From the NCBI GenBank assembly GCA_023663915.1, contig JAMPGN010000192.1, positions 1 through 8,103 on the forward strand: a DNA stretch of 8,103 nt, written 5' to 3'. The translations under genes and the position numbers were made by a program. Source of the DNA: Eubacterium sp. GTDB taxonomy: Bacteria; Bacillota_A; Clostridia; Lachnospirales; Lachnospiraceae. Shown in pieces: positions 1 through 6,069 of the stretch (the stretch's first letter is position 1; each line of letters begins with the position of its first letter). Below the pieces are notes generated by a model. The model had not been told where the DNA came from. It was given only the letters and a program-made list of their open reading frames with translations, and did no database searches.

Positions 1-51
1 CCAAAACTTCGTAATCTTGGACGGCCCTTCTGATTTAGCAGAACCTCCCAT
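1..51 (-). CDS. secE: SecE, preprotein translocase subunit (N-terminus only)
   Basis: Only the first 17 codons are inside the window, read leftward from an ATG at 49-51; the peptide starts MGGSAKSEGPSKITKFW. An AAGGAG ribosome binding site lies at 58-63 with suitable spacing. SecE is the small essential membrane subunit of the SecYEG channel, and Gram-positive versions begin with a short polar Gly/Ser/Lys stretch before a Lys-rich amphipathic segment and one transmembrane helix. The transmembrane helix is outside the window, so the peptide alone would not identify the gene. The call rests on its position 31 bp downstream of rpmG on the same strand, the standard rpmG-secE-nusG order of Firmicutes. 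No tRNA-Trp gene lies between them, although some Clostridia have one there. Confidence 0.8.
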   Translation of the reverse strand, partial: MGGSAKSEGPSKITKFW

Positions 52-82
52 GTTATACTCCTTTCGTTAAAACAACAGGCGA

Positions 83-232
83 TTATTTTGTCTCTTTGTG
101 CAGAGTATGTTTCCTGCAGAACCTGCAATATTTCTTGATTTCCATTCTGTCCGGATGGGTCTTCTTGTCTTTCGTCGTATTGTAGTTACGCTGTTTGCAC
201 TCTGTGCATGCTAAAGTAATTCTTGTACGCAT
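83..232 (-). CDS. rpmG: 50S ribosomal protein L33 (49 aa)
   Basis: The complete 49-residue product begins [17 protein letters not shown] and ends [17 protein letters not shown], the characteristic L33 sequence. It has the zinc-ribbon cysteine pairs CxxC at residues 9-12 and 35-38, so this is the zinc-binding (C+) form. L33 is a small protein of the large ribosomal subunit near the E site. The start is fixed by a GGAGGT site (239-244) six bases upstream of the ATG. It is the first gene of a leftward unit continuing into secE, driven by the promoter at 318-346. It lies in a different functional block from the flagellar/glycan genes to its right and marks a housekeeping boundary. Confidence 0.97.
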   Translation of the reverse strand: MRTRITLACTECKQRNYNTTKDKKTHPDRMEIKKYCRFCRKHTLHKETK

Positions 233-317
233 CTTGCTACCTCCACATGTATTCCTCGATCATCTGATTCATAATTTTGAGCATAAAAAAAAGACCTAAA
301 TCTTATCTTGCCCAAAC

Positions 318-346
318 AATATATCATACGCCGGACGCGAAGTCAA
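318..346 (-). promoter_or_regulatory. Sigma-A promoter for rpmG-secE
   Basis: Read on the minus strand, TTGACT (341-346) and TATATT (318-323) are separated by exactly 17 bp. A TG one base before the -10 makes it an extended -10 as well. Transcription would start near 311, leaving a leader of about 80 nt before rpmG. This strength fits a ribosomal protein unit. Confidence 0.8.
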
Positions 347-501
347 CCGATTTTGATACTTTTTTATATTTTTATAAAAGACCTCTTTACTTTTTGAATC
401 ATTCTTACGATATATAAAATAGAAAGTGTCTATAGGGTAATTTGCCGCCCAGAACAGACGGCATTTCAAGCGGGACTGTTTGTCTGGAATATTCATTTTT
501 C

Positions 502-529
502 TGCAATATATACATAATATATACTTGCA
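502..529. repeat. Imperfect AT-rich dyad over the -35 of the FliD-like gene
   Basis: TGCAATATATA (502-512) faces TATATACTTGCA (518-529); the arms are complementary apart from one extra base. The right arm contains most of the TTGCAT -35 hexamer at 525-530, so a protein bound here would compete with RNA polymerase. AT-rich dyads arise easily by chance in this composition, so an operator role is tentative. Confidence 0.3.
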
Positions 530-554
530 TTTCAGAGGGCTGTGATGATACAAT
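525..554 (+). promoter_or_regulatory. Putative sigma-A promoter for the FliD-like gene
   Basis: TTGCAT (525-530), an 18-bp spacer and TACAAT (549-554) preceded by TGA, an extended -10. The start point would be near 561, giving a leader of about 140 nt. Flagellar late genes are often read by sigma-28, but I see no TAAA-N15-CCGATAT match in the upstream region. Transcription by the housekeeping sigma factor is therefore the better reading. Confidence 0.55.
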
Positions 555-611
555 GATTCTATAGAATACTTTATAATAAGTAATTATTTTCAAATATGAA
601 AACACCCGCGA

Positions 612-653
612 ATGATGCCTTGTATGCTACGGAGAGCGAATGAAAGGCATCAT
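612..653 (+). repeat. Inverted repeat in the 5' leader of the FliD-like gene
   Basis: ATGATGCCTT (612-621) and AAGGCATCAT (644-653) form a perfect 10-bp inverted repeat with a 22-nt loop. It lies between the promoter (525-554) and the ribosome binding site (687-694). No run of T follows, so it is not a terminator. The loop contains CGGAGAG (630-636), and the structure ends 33 nt before the Shine-Dalgarno. It could act as an RNA stem for stability or translational control, or as a DNA operator; the sequence does not decide. Confidence 0.5.
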
Positions 654-700
654 GCTCAGACTGGTTCTGAGAATATTTCATGGAAGAAAGGAGGGGTACA

Positions 701-2014
701 ATGTCTTATAACAGTATTCACAATCTGACGAACGTCTACAATTTCTATATGACCACTTATGCGCCGAAGTCCAGCACGCCTTATGACTCCCATAAGAAGA
801 GCGAACTGCGCAGCGTTTATAATTCCATAGTCAAAATGAATAAGGAATCCCCCCTGTATATCCTTGATACCAATAAGGAATCCCAGCGCTTTGCTGTCAG
901 TGTGAAAGAGAATGCACGTGAACTGCGTAATACCATCGCATCTCTTGGGGGATTGGACGAAGATGAGCTTTTAAATAAAAAGGTTGCTTATTCCAGCAAT
1001 CCGAATATCGCGAAAGCTGCTTTTATCGGCTCTGTCAAACAAGATGAAGAACTTCCCACCTATGATATTGAGGTGAACAGTTTAGCGTCCACGCAGGTTA
1101 ATTCCGGAAAGTTCCTCGCCAATGATGAGCCTGTTTCCTTACCGCCCGATACCTATTCTTTTGATATAGGCATTGACGATTTAAATTATGAATTTCAGTT
1201 CAGCATCAAACCTACCGACACGAACCGCGATGTACAGGAACGCCTCGCACGTCTGATCAGCAATGCCAGCATCGGTATTGCGGCGCAGGTCATTCCCGGC
1301 GAGGACAATACTTCCTATTTAAGACTGGAATCCAATTCCACAGGTCTTAAGGACAACAGATCATCCATATACAGGATATCCGACCACCGGACGAGTAAAA
1401 CCGCCGGAACTGTGGATTATTTTGGACTGGACCATGTATCGACACAGCCTTCCAATGCGTCGTATATGGTAAACGGTGAGGAACGTATTTCCACTTCCAA
1501 CCGTATTTCATTGGATCGTAACTATGAGATAGAATTGACAGGCGTCAGCAGCATGGAAGGCGAGACTGCTACGATTGGTCTTAAGACTGACGTGGAATCG
1601 CTTACGGAGAATGTCAATACTCTCGTGAGAGGTTTTAACTCTTTCTTAAGGGCGGTTTCAGAATTTAGCGATAACCAGCCTAAGAGCAACCGGCTTTTCA
1701 ACGAGATGAGCAGTGTGGCAAGGGTTCATGCCCGCGGTCTTACTTCGATCGGTCTGAACCTGAACCTGGATGGCACGCTGGAAGTGGACGACGATACTTT
1801 ACGCCAGACCGCCATGAGTGACAATGCAAAGGATGCTTTTTCACCGATCAAGAGTTTTACAAACTCCGTGCTTCGTAAATCGAATCAGGTTTCGCTTGAT
1901 CCGATGAATTATGTGAATAACATAATCGTCGCATACAAGAATCCCGGTAAGAATTTTGCGAGTCCTTATATTACGAGCGCTTACAGCGGTATGATGTTTA
2001 ACAGTTATTGTTAG
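701..2014 (+). CDS. FliD-like flagellar filament cap / hook-associated protein (437 aa)
   Basis: A divergent FliD (HAP2)-type protein, a family that caps the growing flagellar filament and is exported through the flagellar type III apparatus. Residues 121-139 (YDIEVNSLASTQVNSGKFL) match the segment of hook-associated proteins built on I-V--LA--Q. TSYLRLESNSTG (205-216) matches the FliD 'LxLxSxxTG' strand. Residues 256-281 (MVNGE to ELTGV) match the 'xxNGxxxxxxSNxIxxxxxGV' segment, and LNLDGTLEVDDDTL (354-367) matches 'GxLxxDxxxL'. The usual N-terminal 'SGLxSGxD' motif is absent, replaced by a Tyr-rich start. There is no signal peptide, as expected for flagellar export. The only cysteine is the last residue. 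An in-frame ATG at 680 exists, but AAAGGAGG at 687-694 sits six bases before 701, which fixes the start there. Monocistronic: promoter at 525-554, terminator at 2065-2094. Assignment to the FliD superfamily is fairly sure; its exact role (true cap or paralogue) is not. Confidence 0.82.
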   Translation: MSYNSIHNLTNVYNFYMTTYAPKSSTPYDSHKKSELRSVYNSIVKMNKESPLYILDTNKESQRFAVSVKENARELRNTIASLGGLDEDELLNKKVAYSSNPNIAKAAFIGSVKQDEELPTYDIEVNSLASTQVNSGKFLANDEPVSLPPDTYSFDIGIDDLNYEFQFSIKPTDTNRDVQERLARLISNASIGIAAQVIPGEDNTSYLRLESNSTGLKDNRSSIYRISDHRTSKTAGTVDYFGLDHVSTQPSNASYMVNGEERISTSNRISLDRNYEIELTGVSSMEGETATIGLKTDVESLTENVNTLVRGFNSFLRAVSEFSDNQPKSNRLFNEMSSVARVHARGLTSIGLNLNLDGTLEVDDDTLRQTAMSDNAKDAFSPIKSFTNSVLRKSNQVSLDPMNYVNNIIVAYKNPGKNFASPYITSAYSGMMFNSYC

Positions 2015-2064
2015 TAAACATTTCGTTTTATTGTGCGATTTGTTCTGCGGACTAGAAACAGCAT

Positions 2065-2094
2065 GAGACAGGTTATTGAAACCTGTCTCTTTTT
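2065..2094 (+). terminator. Rho-independent terminator after the FliD-like gene
   Basis: A perfect 10-bp stem GAGACAGGTT / AACCTGTCTC (2065-2074, 2080-2089) with a 5-nt loop, followed by TTTTT (2090-2094). It lies 51 bp after the FliD-like stop. The convergent glf gene ends at 2097, so the hairpin also sits directly behind glf. Read leftward it lacks a strong U-run (ATGCTGTTTC), so it would be a weaker terminator in that direction. Confidence 0.92.
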
Positions 2095-2096
2095 CT

Positions 2097-3233
2097 CTAA
2101 TTCTCCGCCGCGACCGCCTCAAGCGCCGCCGCGACAACCTTATCCATATCATAATATTTATATTGCCCAAGCCGTCCGCCAAAAACCACATGTCCCGCGT
2201 TTTTCGCCAGTTCCTTGTACTGTGCGAATAGGGCATTGTTTTTCTCATCGTTGACCGGATAGTAGGGTTCGTCGCCTTCCTGCCACCGTGCCGGATATTC
2301 CCTTGTCACCACAGTGCCCGTCTGTGTCCCGAACTCGAAATGCTTGTGCTCGATGATCCTCGTGTAAGGGATTTCCCTTTCTGTATAATTGACTACCGCA
2401 TTGCCCTGATAGTTATCACACTCCGGCATTTCCTGCGTCTCAAACCGCAGGGAACGGTACTCAAGATGCCCAAGCTTATAATCGAAGTACTCATCCAGCA
2501 TACCGGTATAGACTACCTTATGATACGTATTGCCCGCCCTGTCAGAAACCTCGATTCCTTTTGCCGTCTCATGTTCCATGGCAAACTCCCGATAGGAAAT
2601 ACCCGTCCTTACTTCAATTCCTTGAAGCATATTCTCTACCATTAGGGTATACCCTCCGATTGGAATCCCTTGATAACGGTCATTAAAATAATTGTTATTA
2701 TAGGTAAACCGCAGGGGCAGTCTCTTGATGATAAATGCCGGCAGTTCTTTACAATCCCTGCCCCATTGTTTTTCGGTATAGCCTTTTACCAGCTTCTCAT
2801 AGACATCCGTCCCCACGAGCGAAAGCGCCTGCTCTTCGAGATTCTCAGGCTCTGTGATCTGCAGCTGTCCGATCTGCTGCGCGATCTTCTCCTGTGCCTG
2901 CGCCGGAGTCACCACGCCCCACATTTTACTAAAAGTATTCATATTAAAAGGGAGATTATACAACTCTCCCTTGTAATATGCAATCGGTGAATTTATGTAG
3001 TGGTTGAACTCGGCAAACTGATTGACATAGTCCCATATCTTCTTATCGGATGTGTGGAAAATATGTGCTCCGTATCTGTGCACCTGAATATCCATCACGG
3101 ACTCCGTATAAATATTGCCTGCCACATGCTGTCTCTTATCGATCACAAGCACGCTCCTGCCCCGCCTGTTCATCTCATGAGCAAAAACCGCTCCGAACAG
3201 CCCTGCTCCCACTATCAGATAATCGTATTGCAT
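2097..3233 (-). CDS. glf: UDP-galactopyranose mutase (378 aa)
   Basis: A flavoenzyme that interconverts UDP-galactopyranose and UDP-galactofuranose in the cytoplasm, supplying Galf donors for surface glycans. The N-terminus has the FAD dinucleotide fold (DYLIVGAGLFGA; GxGxxG at residues 9-14) and the acidic end of the second strand (VLVIDKR, 28-34). Family signatures follow: GAHIFHT (55-61), LYNLPFNMNTF (91-101), YTEKQWG (152-158), LPLRFTYNNNYF (172-183), the YTRI-EHKHFE block (290-300) and GRLGQYKYYDMD (353-364). R175 and R292 align with the arginines that bind the UDP-sugar diphosphate in characterised bacterial enzymes. Full length for the family. The ATG shares its A with the stop codon of the upstream HTH gene (TAATG), and GAGGAG lies just upstream inside that gene, so the two are translationally coupled. 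It ends three bases from the U-run of the opposing terminator. Confidence 0.96.
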   Translation of the reverse strand: MQYDYLIVGAGLFGAVFAHEMNRRGRSVLVIDKRQHVAGNIYTESVMDIQVHRYGAHIFHTSDKKIWDYVNQFAEFNHYINSPIAYYKGELYNLPFNMNTFSKMWGVVTPAQAQEKIAQQIGQLQITEPENLEEQALSLVGTDVYEKLVKGYTEKQWGRDCKELPAFIIKRLPLRFTYNNNYFNDRYQGIPIGGYTLMVENMLQGIEVRTGISYREFAMEHETAKGIEVSDRAGNTYHKVVYTGMLDEYFDYKLGHLEYRSLRFETQEMPECDNYQGNAVVNYTEREIPYTRIIEHKHFEFGTQTGTVVTREYPARWQEGDEPYYPVNDEKNNALFAQYKELAKNAGHVVFGGRLGQYKYYDMDKVVAAALEAVAAEN

Positions 3234-3577
3234 TAACTCTCCTCTACTGCCTTATATTTGTCTAACTGTGCATAATCCTCCATCAGTTCCAGCGCTTTCT
3301 TCCGCCCCGTCTTATTCAGTTTCACATAATACTGCATCACACGGTTCTCCATAATCTTACTTCCCAGTACGCTCTTCTGGTTAAGGGGTGTAAAGTCAAC
3401 CGGATTCAGGTTCAGTTTGTCACACATTCTGATCACAGTGCCATACGCCATACCTTCGATTCCTCTATCCAAGGCGGTAACCAGGGTTGAGTATGGAATT
3501 TCCATCTCGATCGCGAACTGTCTGACACTCTTATACTGCTTTAAGATTTCTGCTTTTAAAATTTCTGCCTTTGTCAT
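3233..3577 (-). CDS. Small Cro/C1-type helix-turn-helix regulator (114 aa)
   Basis: A probable DNA-binding protein. Residues 17-62 (SVRQFAIEMEIPYSTLVTAL through NLNPVDF) have the five-helix HTH_3/XRE pattern: the 'FA-EM-IP-STL--AL-RG' core, then a helix with MCDKLNLNP as in many Clostridia phage-type regulators. The C-terminal part (YYVKLNKTGRKKALELMEDY, 83-102) is a basic-acidic helical tail common in these proteins. An upstream in-frame ATG at 3640 would add 21 residues, but GGAGGG at 3583-3588 sits five bases before the ATG at 3577, and the putative -10 (3621-3626) lies inside the longer version, so 3577 is chosen. The coding start carries a near-perfect 15-base tandem duplication (AEILK-AEILK, residues 4-13). 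The stop overlaps the glf start by one base. It is a natural candidate to act on the repeat-containing promoter region just upstream, but its target is unknown. Confidence 0.85.
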   Translation of the reverse strand: MTKAEILKAEILKQYKSVRQFAIEMEIPYSTLVTALDRGIEGMAYGTVIRMCDKLNLNPVDFTPLNQKSVLGSKIMENRVMQYYVKLNKTGRKKALELMEDYAQLDKYKAVEES

Positions 3578-3614
3578 GTTAGCCCTCCTATAGTGTATGA
3601 TTCTGATTTTCCTC

Positions 3615-3687
3615 GACGGTATTATAACACAACTATTCACGAAAAGGAACTACCCAATTGTCAACTTAGACGTTATACCGTCAACTT
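3615..3687. promoter_or_regulatory. Putative operator cluster upstream of the HTH-glf operon
   Basis: GACGGTAT (3615-3622) overlaps the minus-strand -10. GACGTTAT (3669-3676) and the inverted ATACCGTC (3675-3682) together make a 14-bp near-palindrome (3669-3682, six of seven pairs). Two direct copies of GTCAACTT lie at 3660-3667 and 3680-3687, exactly 20 bp apart, about two helical turns. The 3615-3622 and 3675-3682 copies are perfect inverted repeats of each other. This arrangement around a promoter, next to a gene for an HTH protein, fits autoregulation; that role is inferred. Confidence 0.5.
3621..3649 (-). promoter_or_regulatory. Extended -10 promoter for HTH-glf
   Basis: On the minus strand a consensus TATAAT (3621-3626) is preceded by TGT (3627-3629), an extended -10. 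The -35 position at 17-bp spacing reads TTCCTT (3644-3649), a poor match, which is tolerated with an extended -10. The leader would be about 37 nt to the ATG at 3577. Confidence 0.6.
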
Positions 3688-3724
3688 CGTCATTTTGCAT
3701 CTATCTATCGCCGTATTTTTGTAC

Positions 3725-3780
3725 AAAAAGTCTAGTACTTTTTTCCTATTTCGCCGCAGTTTTCCGCAATTTCCTGCAAA
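3725..3780. repeat. A/T-tract dyad and 10-bp-phased CCGCA repeats
   Basis: AAAAAGT (3725-3731) and ACTTTTT (3737-3743) form a 7-bp dyad. Then CCGCA (3754-3758), CCGCA (3764-3768) and CTGCA (3774-3778) recur every 10 bp with short T- or A-rich tracts between them. They end 8 bp before the -35 of the glycosyltransferase promoter (3789). This could be curved DNA or a multi-site binding region; composition bias is the alternative. Confidence 0.35.
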
Positions 3781-3788
3781 ATATCCTG

Positions 3789-3817
3789 TTGTCGGAACTT
3801 GAAGAAAATGCTAATAT
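3789..3817 (+). promoter_or_regulatory. Putative promoter of the glycosyltransferase operon
   Basis: TTGTCG (3789-3794), 17 bp, TAATAT (3812-3817) with a TG one base upstream (extended -10). The start point would be near 3824, giving a leader of only about 24 nt with the ribosome binding site AAAGAGGTGA at 3834-3843. I see no better promoter in front of the later genes of the operon. Confidence 0.5.
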
Positions 3818-3847
3818 ATATGGTAGGAAAAATAAAGAGGTGATACC

Positions 3848-4903
3848 ATGTCTCCCGTTTCGGTATGCATGATTGCAAAGAACGAAGATAACCACATAGA
3901 AGAATGCTTAAAACGCCTTCGCCCTTGTAAATTTGAAGTCATCGTCGTGGATACAGGTTCTGTGGACAGAACCGTCGAGGTTGCGCAGAGATACGCTGAC
4001 AAGGTATTTCATTTTGCATGGTGCGATGATTTCAGCGCCGCCAGAAATTTCTCCATCCAGCAGGCATCCAACGACTGGGTGCTGATCATAGACTGCGATG
4101 AATACCTGGAGAATGTCAATCTGGCGGAACTGGAAGAACTATTGGAGGACAACAGCCGCTCCGTGGGCATGATCGTCCGCAATAACCCCTATATCATCCA
4201 GGGCGTGCGTTCCATCATGTCCGAACGTATTGGCAGGCTTTTTAACCGCCGGTATTGCCATTATGAAGGAAATGTCCACGAACAGGTATGTGCGTTGGAC
4301 GGAAATGAACCCAATTCTTTCAATATTCCACTGACTTTTTATCATGAGGGATACGTAACGGAATCTGACAAGCGTATACGCGCCACCCGTAACCTTGAAA
4401 TGCTGCTGCATGATCTGACGTTAAAGGGTCCAAGCCCATACATTTATTTCCAGTTAGGGCAGAACTATATTTCCCTGAATGATCTGGAAAAGGCGGCGCA
4501 TTATTACCAAAAGGGATTGGAACTAAACGCCGACCCTCACTCTGCATTTGTACAGAGTATGGCGGAGACTTATGGCTATTGCCTCGTCGATCTTGCCAAA
4601 TATGATCTCGCCATGACGCTGCGTGACAAATACGAACTTTTCTCCCATCGTGCCGATTTCGTTTACTTGATGGGAATGATCTATATGAAAAAGGGAATAT
4701 ATGATAAGGCAATCAGAGAATTTAAGAAAGCAACGACCCTCTCTTCCTATTCCCGCAAAGGGGTCAACAGTTATCGTGCCAACTATAATATTGGCGCTAT
4801 ATACGAAAATATGGGAGAGCTGAACGAAGCGCGTACTTACTATAAGAAATGTGGAGATTATGAGCCAGCCGTAAAGAAATTGAAAGACCTTGCCGCATCT
4901 TAA
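3848..4903 (+). CDS. GT2 glycosyltransferase with C-terminal TPR repeats, copy A (351 aa)
   Basis: A probable inverting GT-A glycosyltransferase, first gene of the operon. Residues 4-13 (VSVCMIAKNE) and 34-42 (VDTGSVDRT) are the nucleotide-binding start of family 2. The metal-binding DxD is D82-C83-D84 within LIIDCDEYLE (79-88), and GNVHEQ (141-146) is the acceptor-side His-Glu motif seen in WaaE/SunS-like members. The C-terminal part carries tetratricopeptide-like repeats around 198-230, 270-300 and 308-341. The latter would form a helical scaffold, often for protein acceptors. No signal peptide or membrane helix: cytoplasmic. The start follows GAGGTGA (3837-3843) by four bases. About 45% identical by eye to the next gene, so a tandem duplication. 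The acceptor is unknown; flagellar or surface protein glycosylation is inferred from context. Confidence 0.9.
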   Translation: MSPVSVCMIAKNEDNHIEECLKRLRPCKFEVIVVDTGSVDRTVEVAQRYADKVFHFAWCDDFSAARNFSIQQASNDWVLIIDCDEYLENVNLAELEELLEDNSRSVGMIVRNNPYIIQGVRSIMSERIGRLFNRRYCHYEGNVHEQVCALDGNEPNSFNIPLTFYHEGYVTESDKRIRATRNLEMLLHDLTLKGPSPYIYFQLGQNYISLNDLEKAAHYYQKGLELNADPHSAFVQSMAETYGYCLVDLAKYDLAMTLRDKYELFSHRADFVYLMGMIYMKKGIYDKAIREFKKATTLSSYSRKGVNSYRANYNIGAIYENMGELNEARTYYKKCGDYEPAVKKLKDLAAS

Positions 4904-4942
4904 GCATGAAGCGGAAAACTACAATATAGGAAAGGAACAGGC

Positions 4943-4957
4943 GTGAAACACACATGA
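4943..4957 (+). other. Possible 4-codon leader ORF overlapping the start of glycosyltransferase B
   Basis: The ATG at 4954 has no good Shine-Dalgarno at normal distance; AAAGGA (4931-4936) is 17 bases away. That site is, however, six bases before a GTG at 4943, which opens GTG-AAA-CAC-ACA-TGA. Its TGA overlaps the glycosyltransferase ATG as ATGA. Ribosomes could load on the mini-ORF and restart. The alternative is weak direct initiation using GGCGTGA (4940-4946). Confidence 0.35.
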
Positions 4958-6027
4958 GCCGGAAAGAACCAATTGCGCTGCCTGTATCAGTCTGCATCAT
5001 AGCCAAAAATGAAGAAAAACATATCGAAGAATGTTTTAAGCGGCTCGTTCCCTATGGATTTGAGATCGTACTGACAGACACCGGCTCTACCGACCGCACC
5101 ATCGAACTGGCACGGAAACATACTGACCGGATCTACTATTTCGACTGGTGCAACGATTTCAGTGCCGCCAAGAATTATGCGATGCAGAAAGCCTCCCACG
5201 ACTGGATACTTTCTATCGATTGTGACGAATATATTGAGTCGATTGATACCAATCGATTGATTGATTTCATGAACAAATATCCCACTGCAGCCGGACGCAT
5301 TCTCATCCGCAACCGTTTTACTGAGAATGGACAGGTGAGTTATGAACAAGTGCGGGTCAGCAGGTTCGTAAACCGACGTTATTATCATTTTGAGGGAGCA
5401 ATCCATGAACAGCTTGTACCGATTGCCTCGTCCGGTAAATATGTCTATCCCGCACCCATTACTTTGCTTCATGTAGGATACGATGGTTCCGAGGAAGAGA
5501 TGCATGAGAAATCCAGACGCAACATCGCTCTTTTGGAAAAAGAACTGGAGATTCACGGCGCTGATCCTTATATCTATTACCAACTAGGTCAGAGTTACCG
5601 TAAACTGCACGATTACAAACATGCCTTCCACTACTATGATCTGGGGCTTTCGATGGATGTCGATCCGGCTTTGGATTATGTGCAGACCATGGTGGAATCT
5701 TACGGATATACGCTTCTGGACTTGAAGCGCAATCAAGATGCTTTGAACCTGCTTAACGTATACGACGATTTTTCAAAGCGCGCCGATTTCGTGTTCTTGA
5801 TGGGACTTATTTATATGAATAACGGACTCCTCGACGAAGCCGTACAGGAATTCCAGAAAGCTACCGTCATGGAAGAGTTTGCTGTCAATGGCGTTAATAG
5901 CTATAAGGCATATTATAACATTGGTGTGATCTATGAATGCGCCGGATATACCAAAGAGGCGGAAAATGCATACCGCAGATGCGGGGATTATGAACCTGCC
6001 CTGCGGAGGCTTAAAGAATTAAAATAG
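4954..6027 (+). CDS. GT2 glycosyltransferase with C-terminal TPR repeats, copy B (357 aa)
   Basis: Paralogue of the preceding gene with the same architecture: VSVCIIAKNE (11-20), TDTGSTDRT (41-49), DxD at D89-C90-D91 in SIDCDEYIE (87-95), GAIHEQ (148-153), then TPR-like repeats around 206-235, 278-305 and 315-349. The two copies agree best in the nucleotide-binding region and in the TPR end (GVNSY, YNIG, CGDYEPA). They differ most between about residues 96 and 135, the part that in GT2 enzymes helps choose the acceptor. They therefore probably use the same kind of sugar donor or partner but different acceptor positions, for example successive steps of one glycan. It has an extra seven residues at the N-terminus. 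The gene is 50 bp after copy A with an unusual initiation region. The ATG is the only in-frame start candidate there. Cytoplasmic, no membrane segment. Confidence 0.9.
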   Translation: MSRKEPIALPVSVCIIAKNEEKHIEECFKRLVPYGFEIVLTDTGSTDRTIELARKHTDRIYYFDWCNDFSAAKNYAMQKASHDWILSIDCDEYIESIDTNRLIDFMNKYPTAAGRILIRNRFTENGQVSYEQVRVSRFVNRRYYHFEGAIHEQLVPIASSGKYVYPAPITLLHVGYDGSEEEMHEKSRRNIALLEKELEIHGADPYIYYQLGQSYRKLHDYKHAFHYYDLGLSMDVDPALDYVQTMVESYGYTLLDLKRNQDALNLLNVYDDFSKRADFVFLMGLIYMNNGLLDEAVQEFQKATVMEEFAVNGVNSYKAYYNIGVIYECAGYTKEAENAYRRCGDYEPALRRLKELK

Positions 6028-6069
6028 GAATCATTGAAATTATATCAGCACTAGGAAATGGAGATCATA

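Noticed and set aside
407..414. ACGATATA resembling a sigma-28 -10 upstream of the FliD-like gene
   Set aside because: No TAAA element lies at about 15 bp upstream (the position reads TTAC), and the match is partial in AT-rich DNA.
296..553. 85-codon minus-strand open frame upstream of rpmG
   Set aside because: It overlaps the strong rpmG promoter, has AT-driven low-complexity composition (Tyr, Lys, Ile) and no recognisable domain. Better explained as non-coding regulatory DNA.
680..700. Upstream in-frame ATG of the FliD-like gene
   Set aside because: Translation from 680 would read through the AAAGGAGG site that is perfectly spaced for 701, and 680 has no ribosome binding site.
1841..2248. 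135-codon minus-strand frame across the FliD-like/glf junction
   Set aside because: It runs through the terminator hairpin, overlaps glf in another frame and encodes an Arg-rich peptide without family features. A shadow frame.
4987..5583. 198-codon minus-strand frame opposite glycosyltransferase B
   Set aside because: It is antisense to a well-supported GT2 gene with intact catalytic motifs and shows no protein family pattern.
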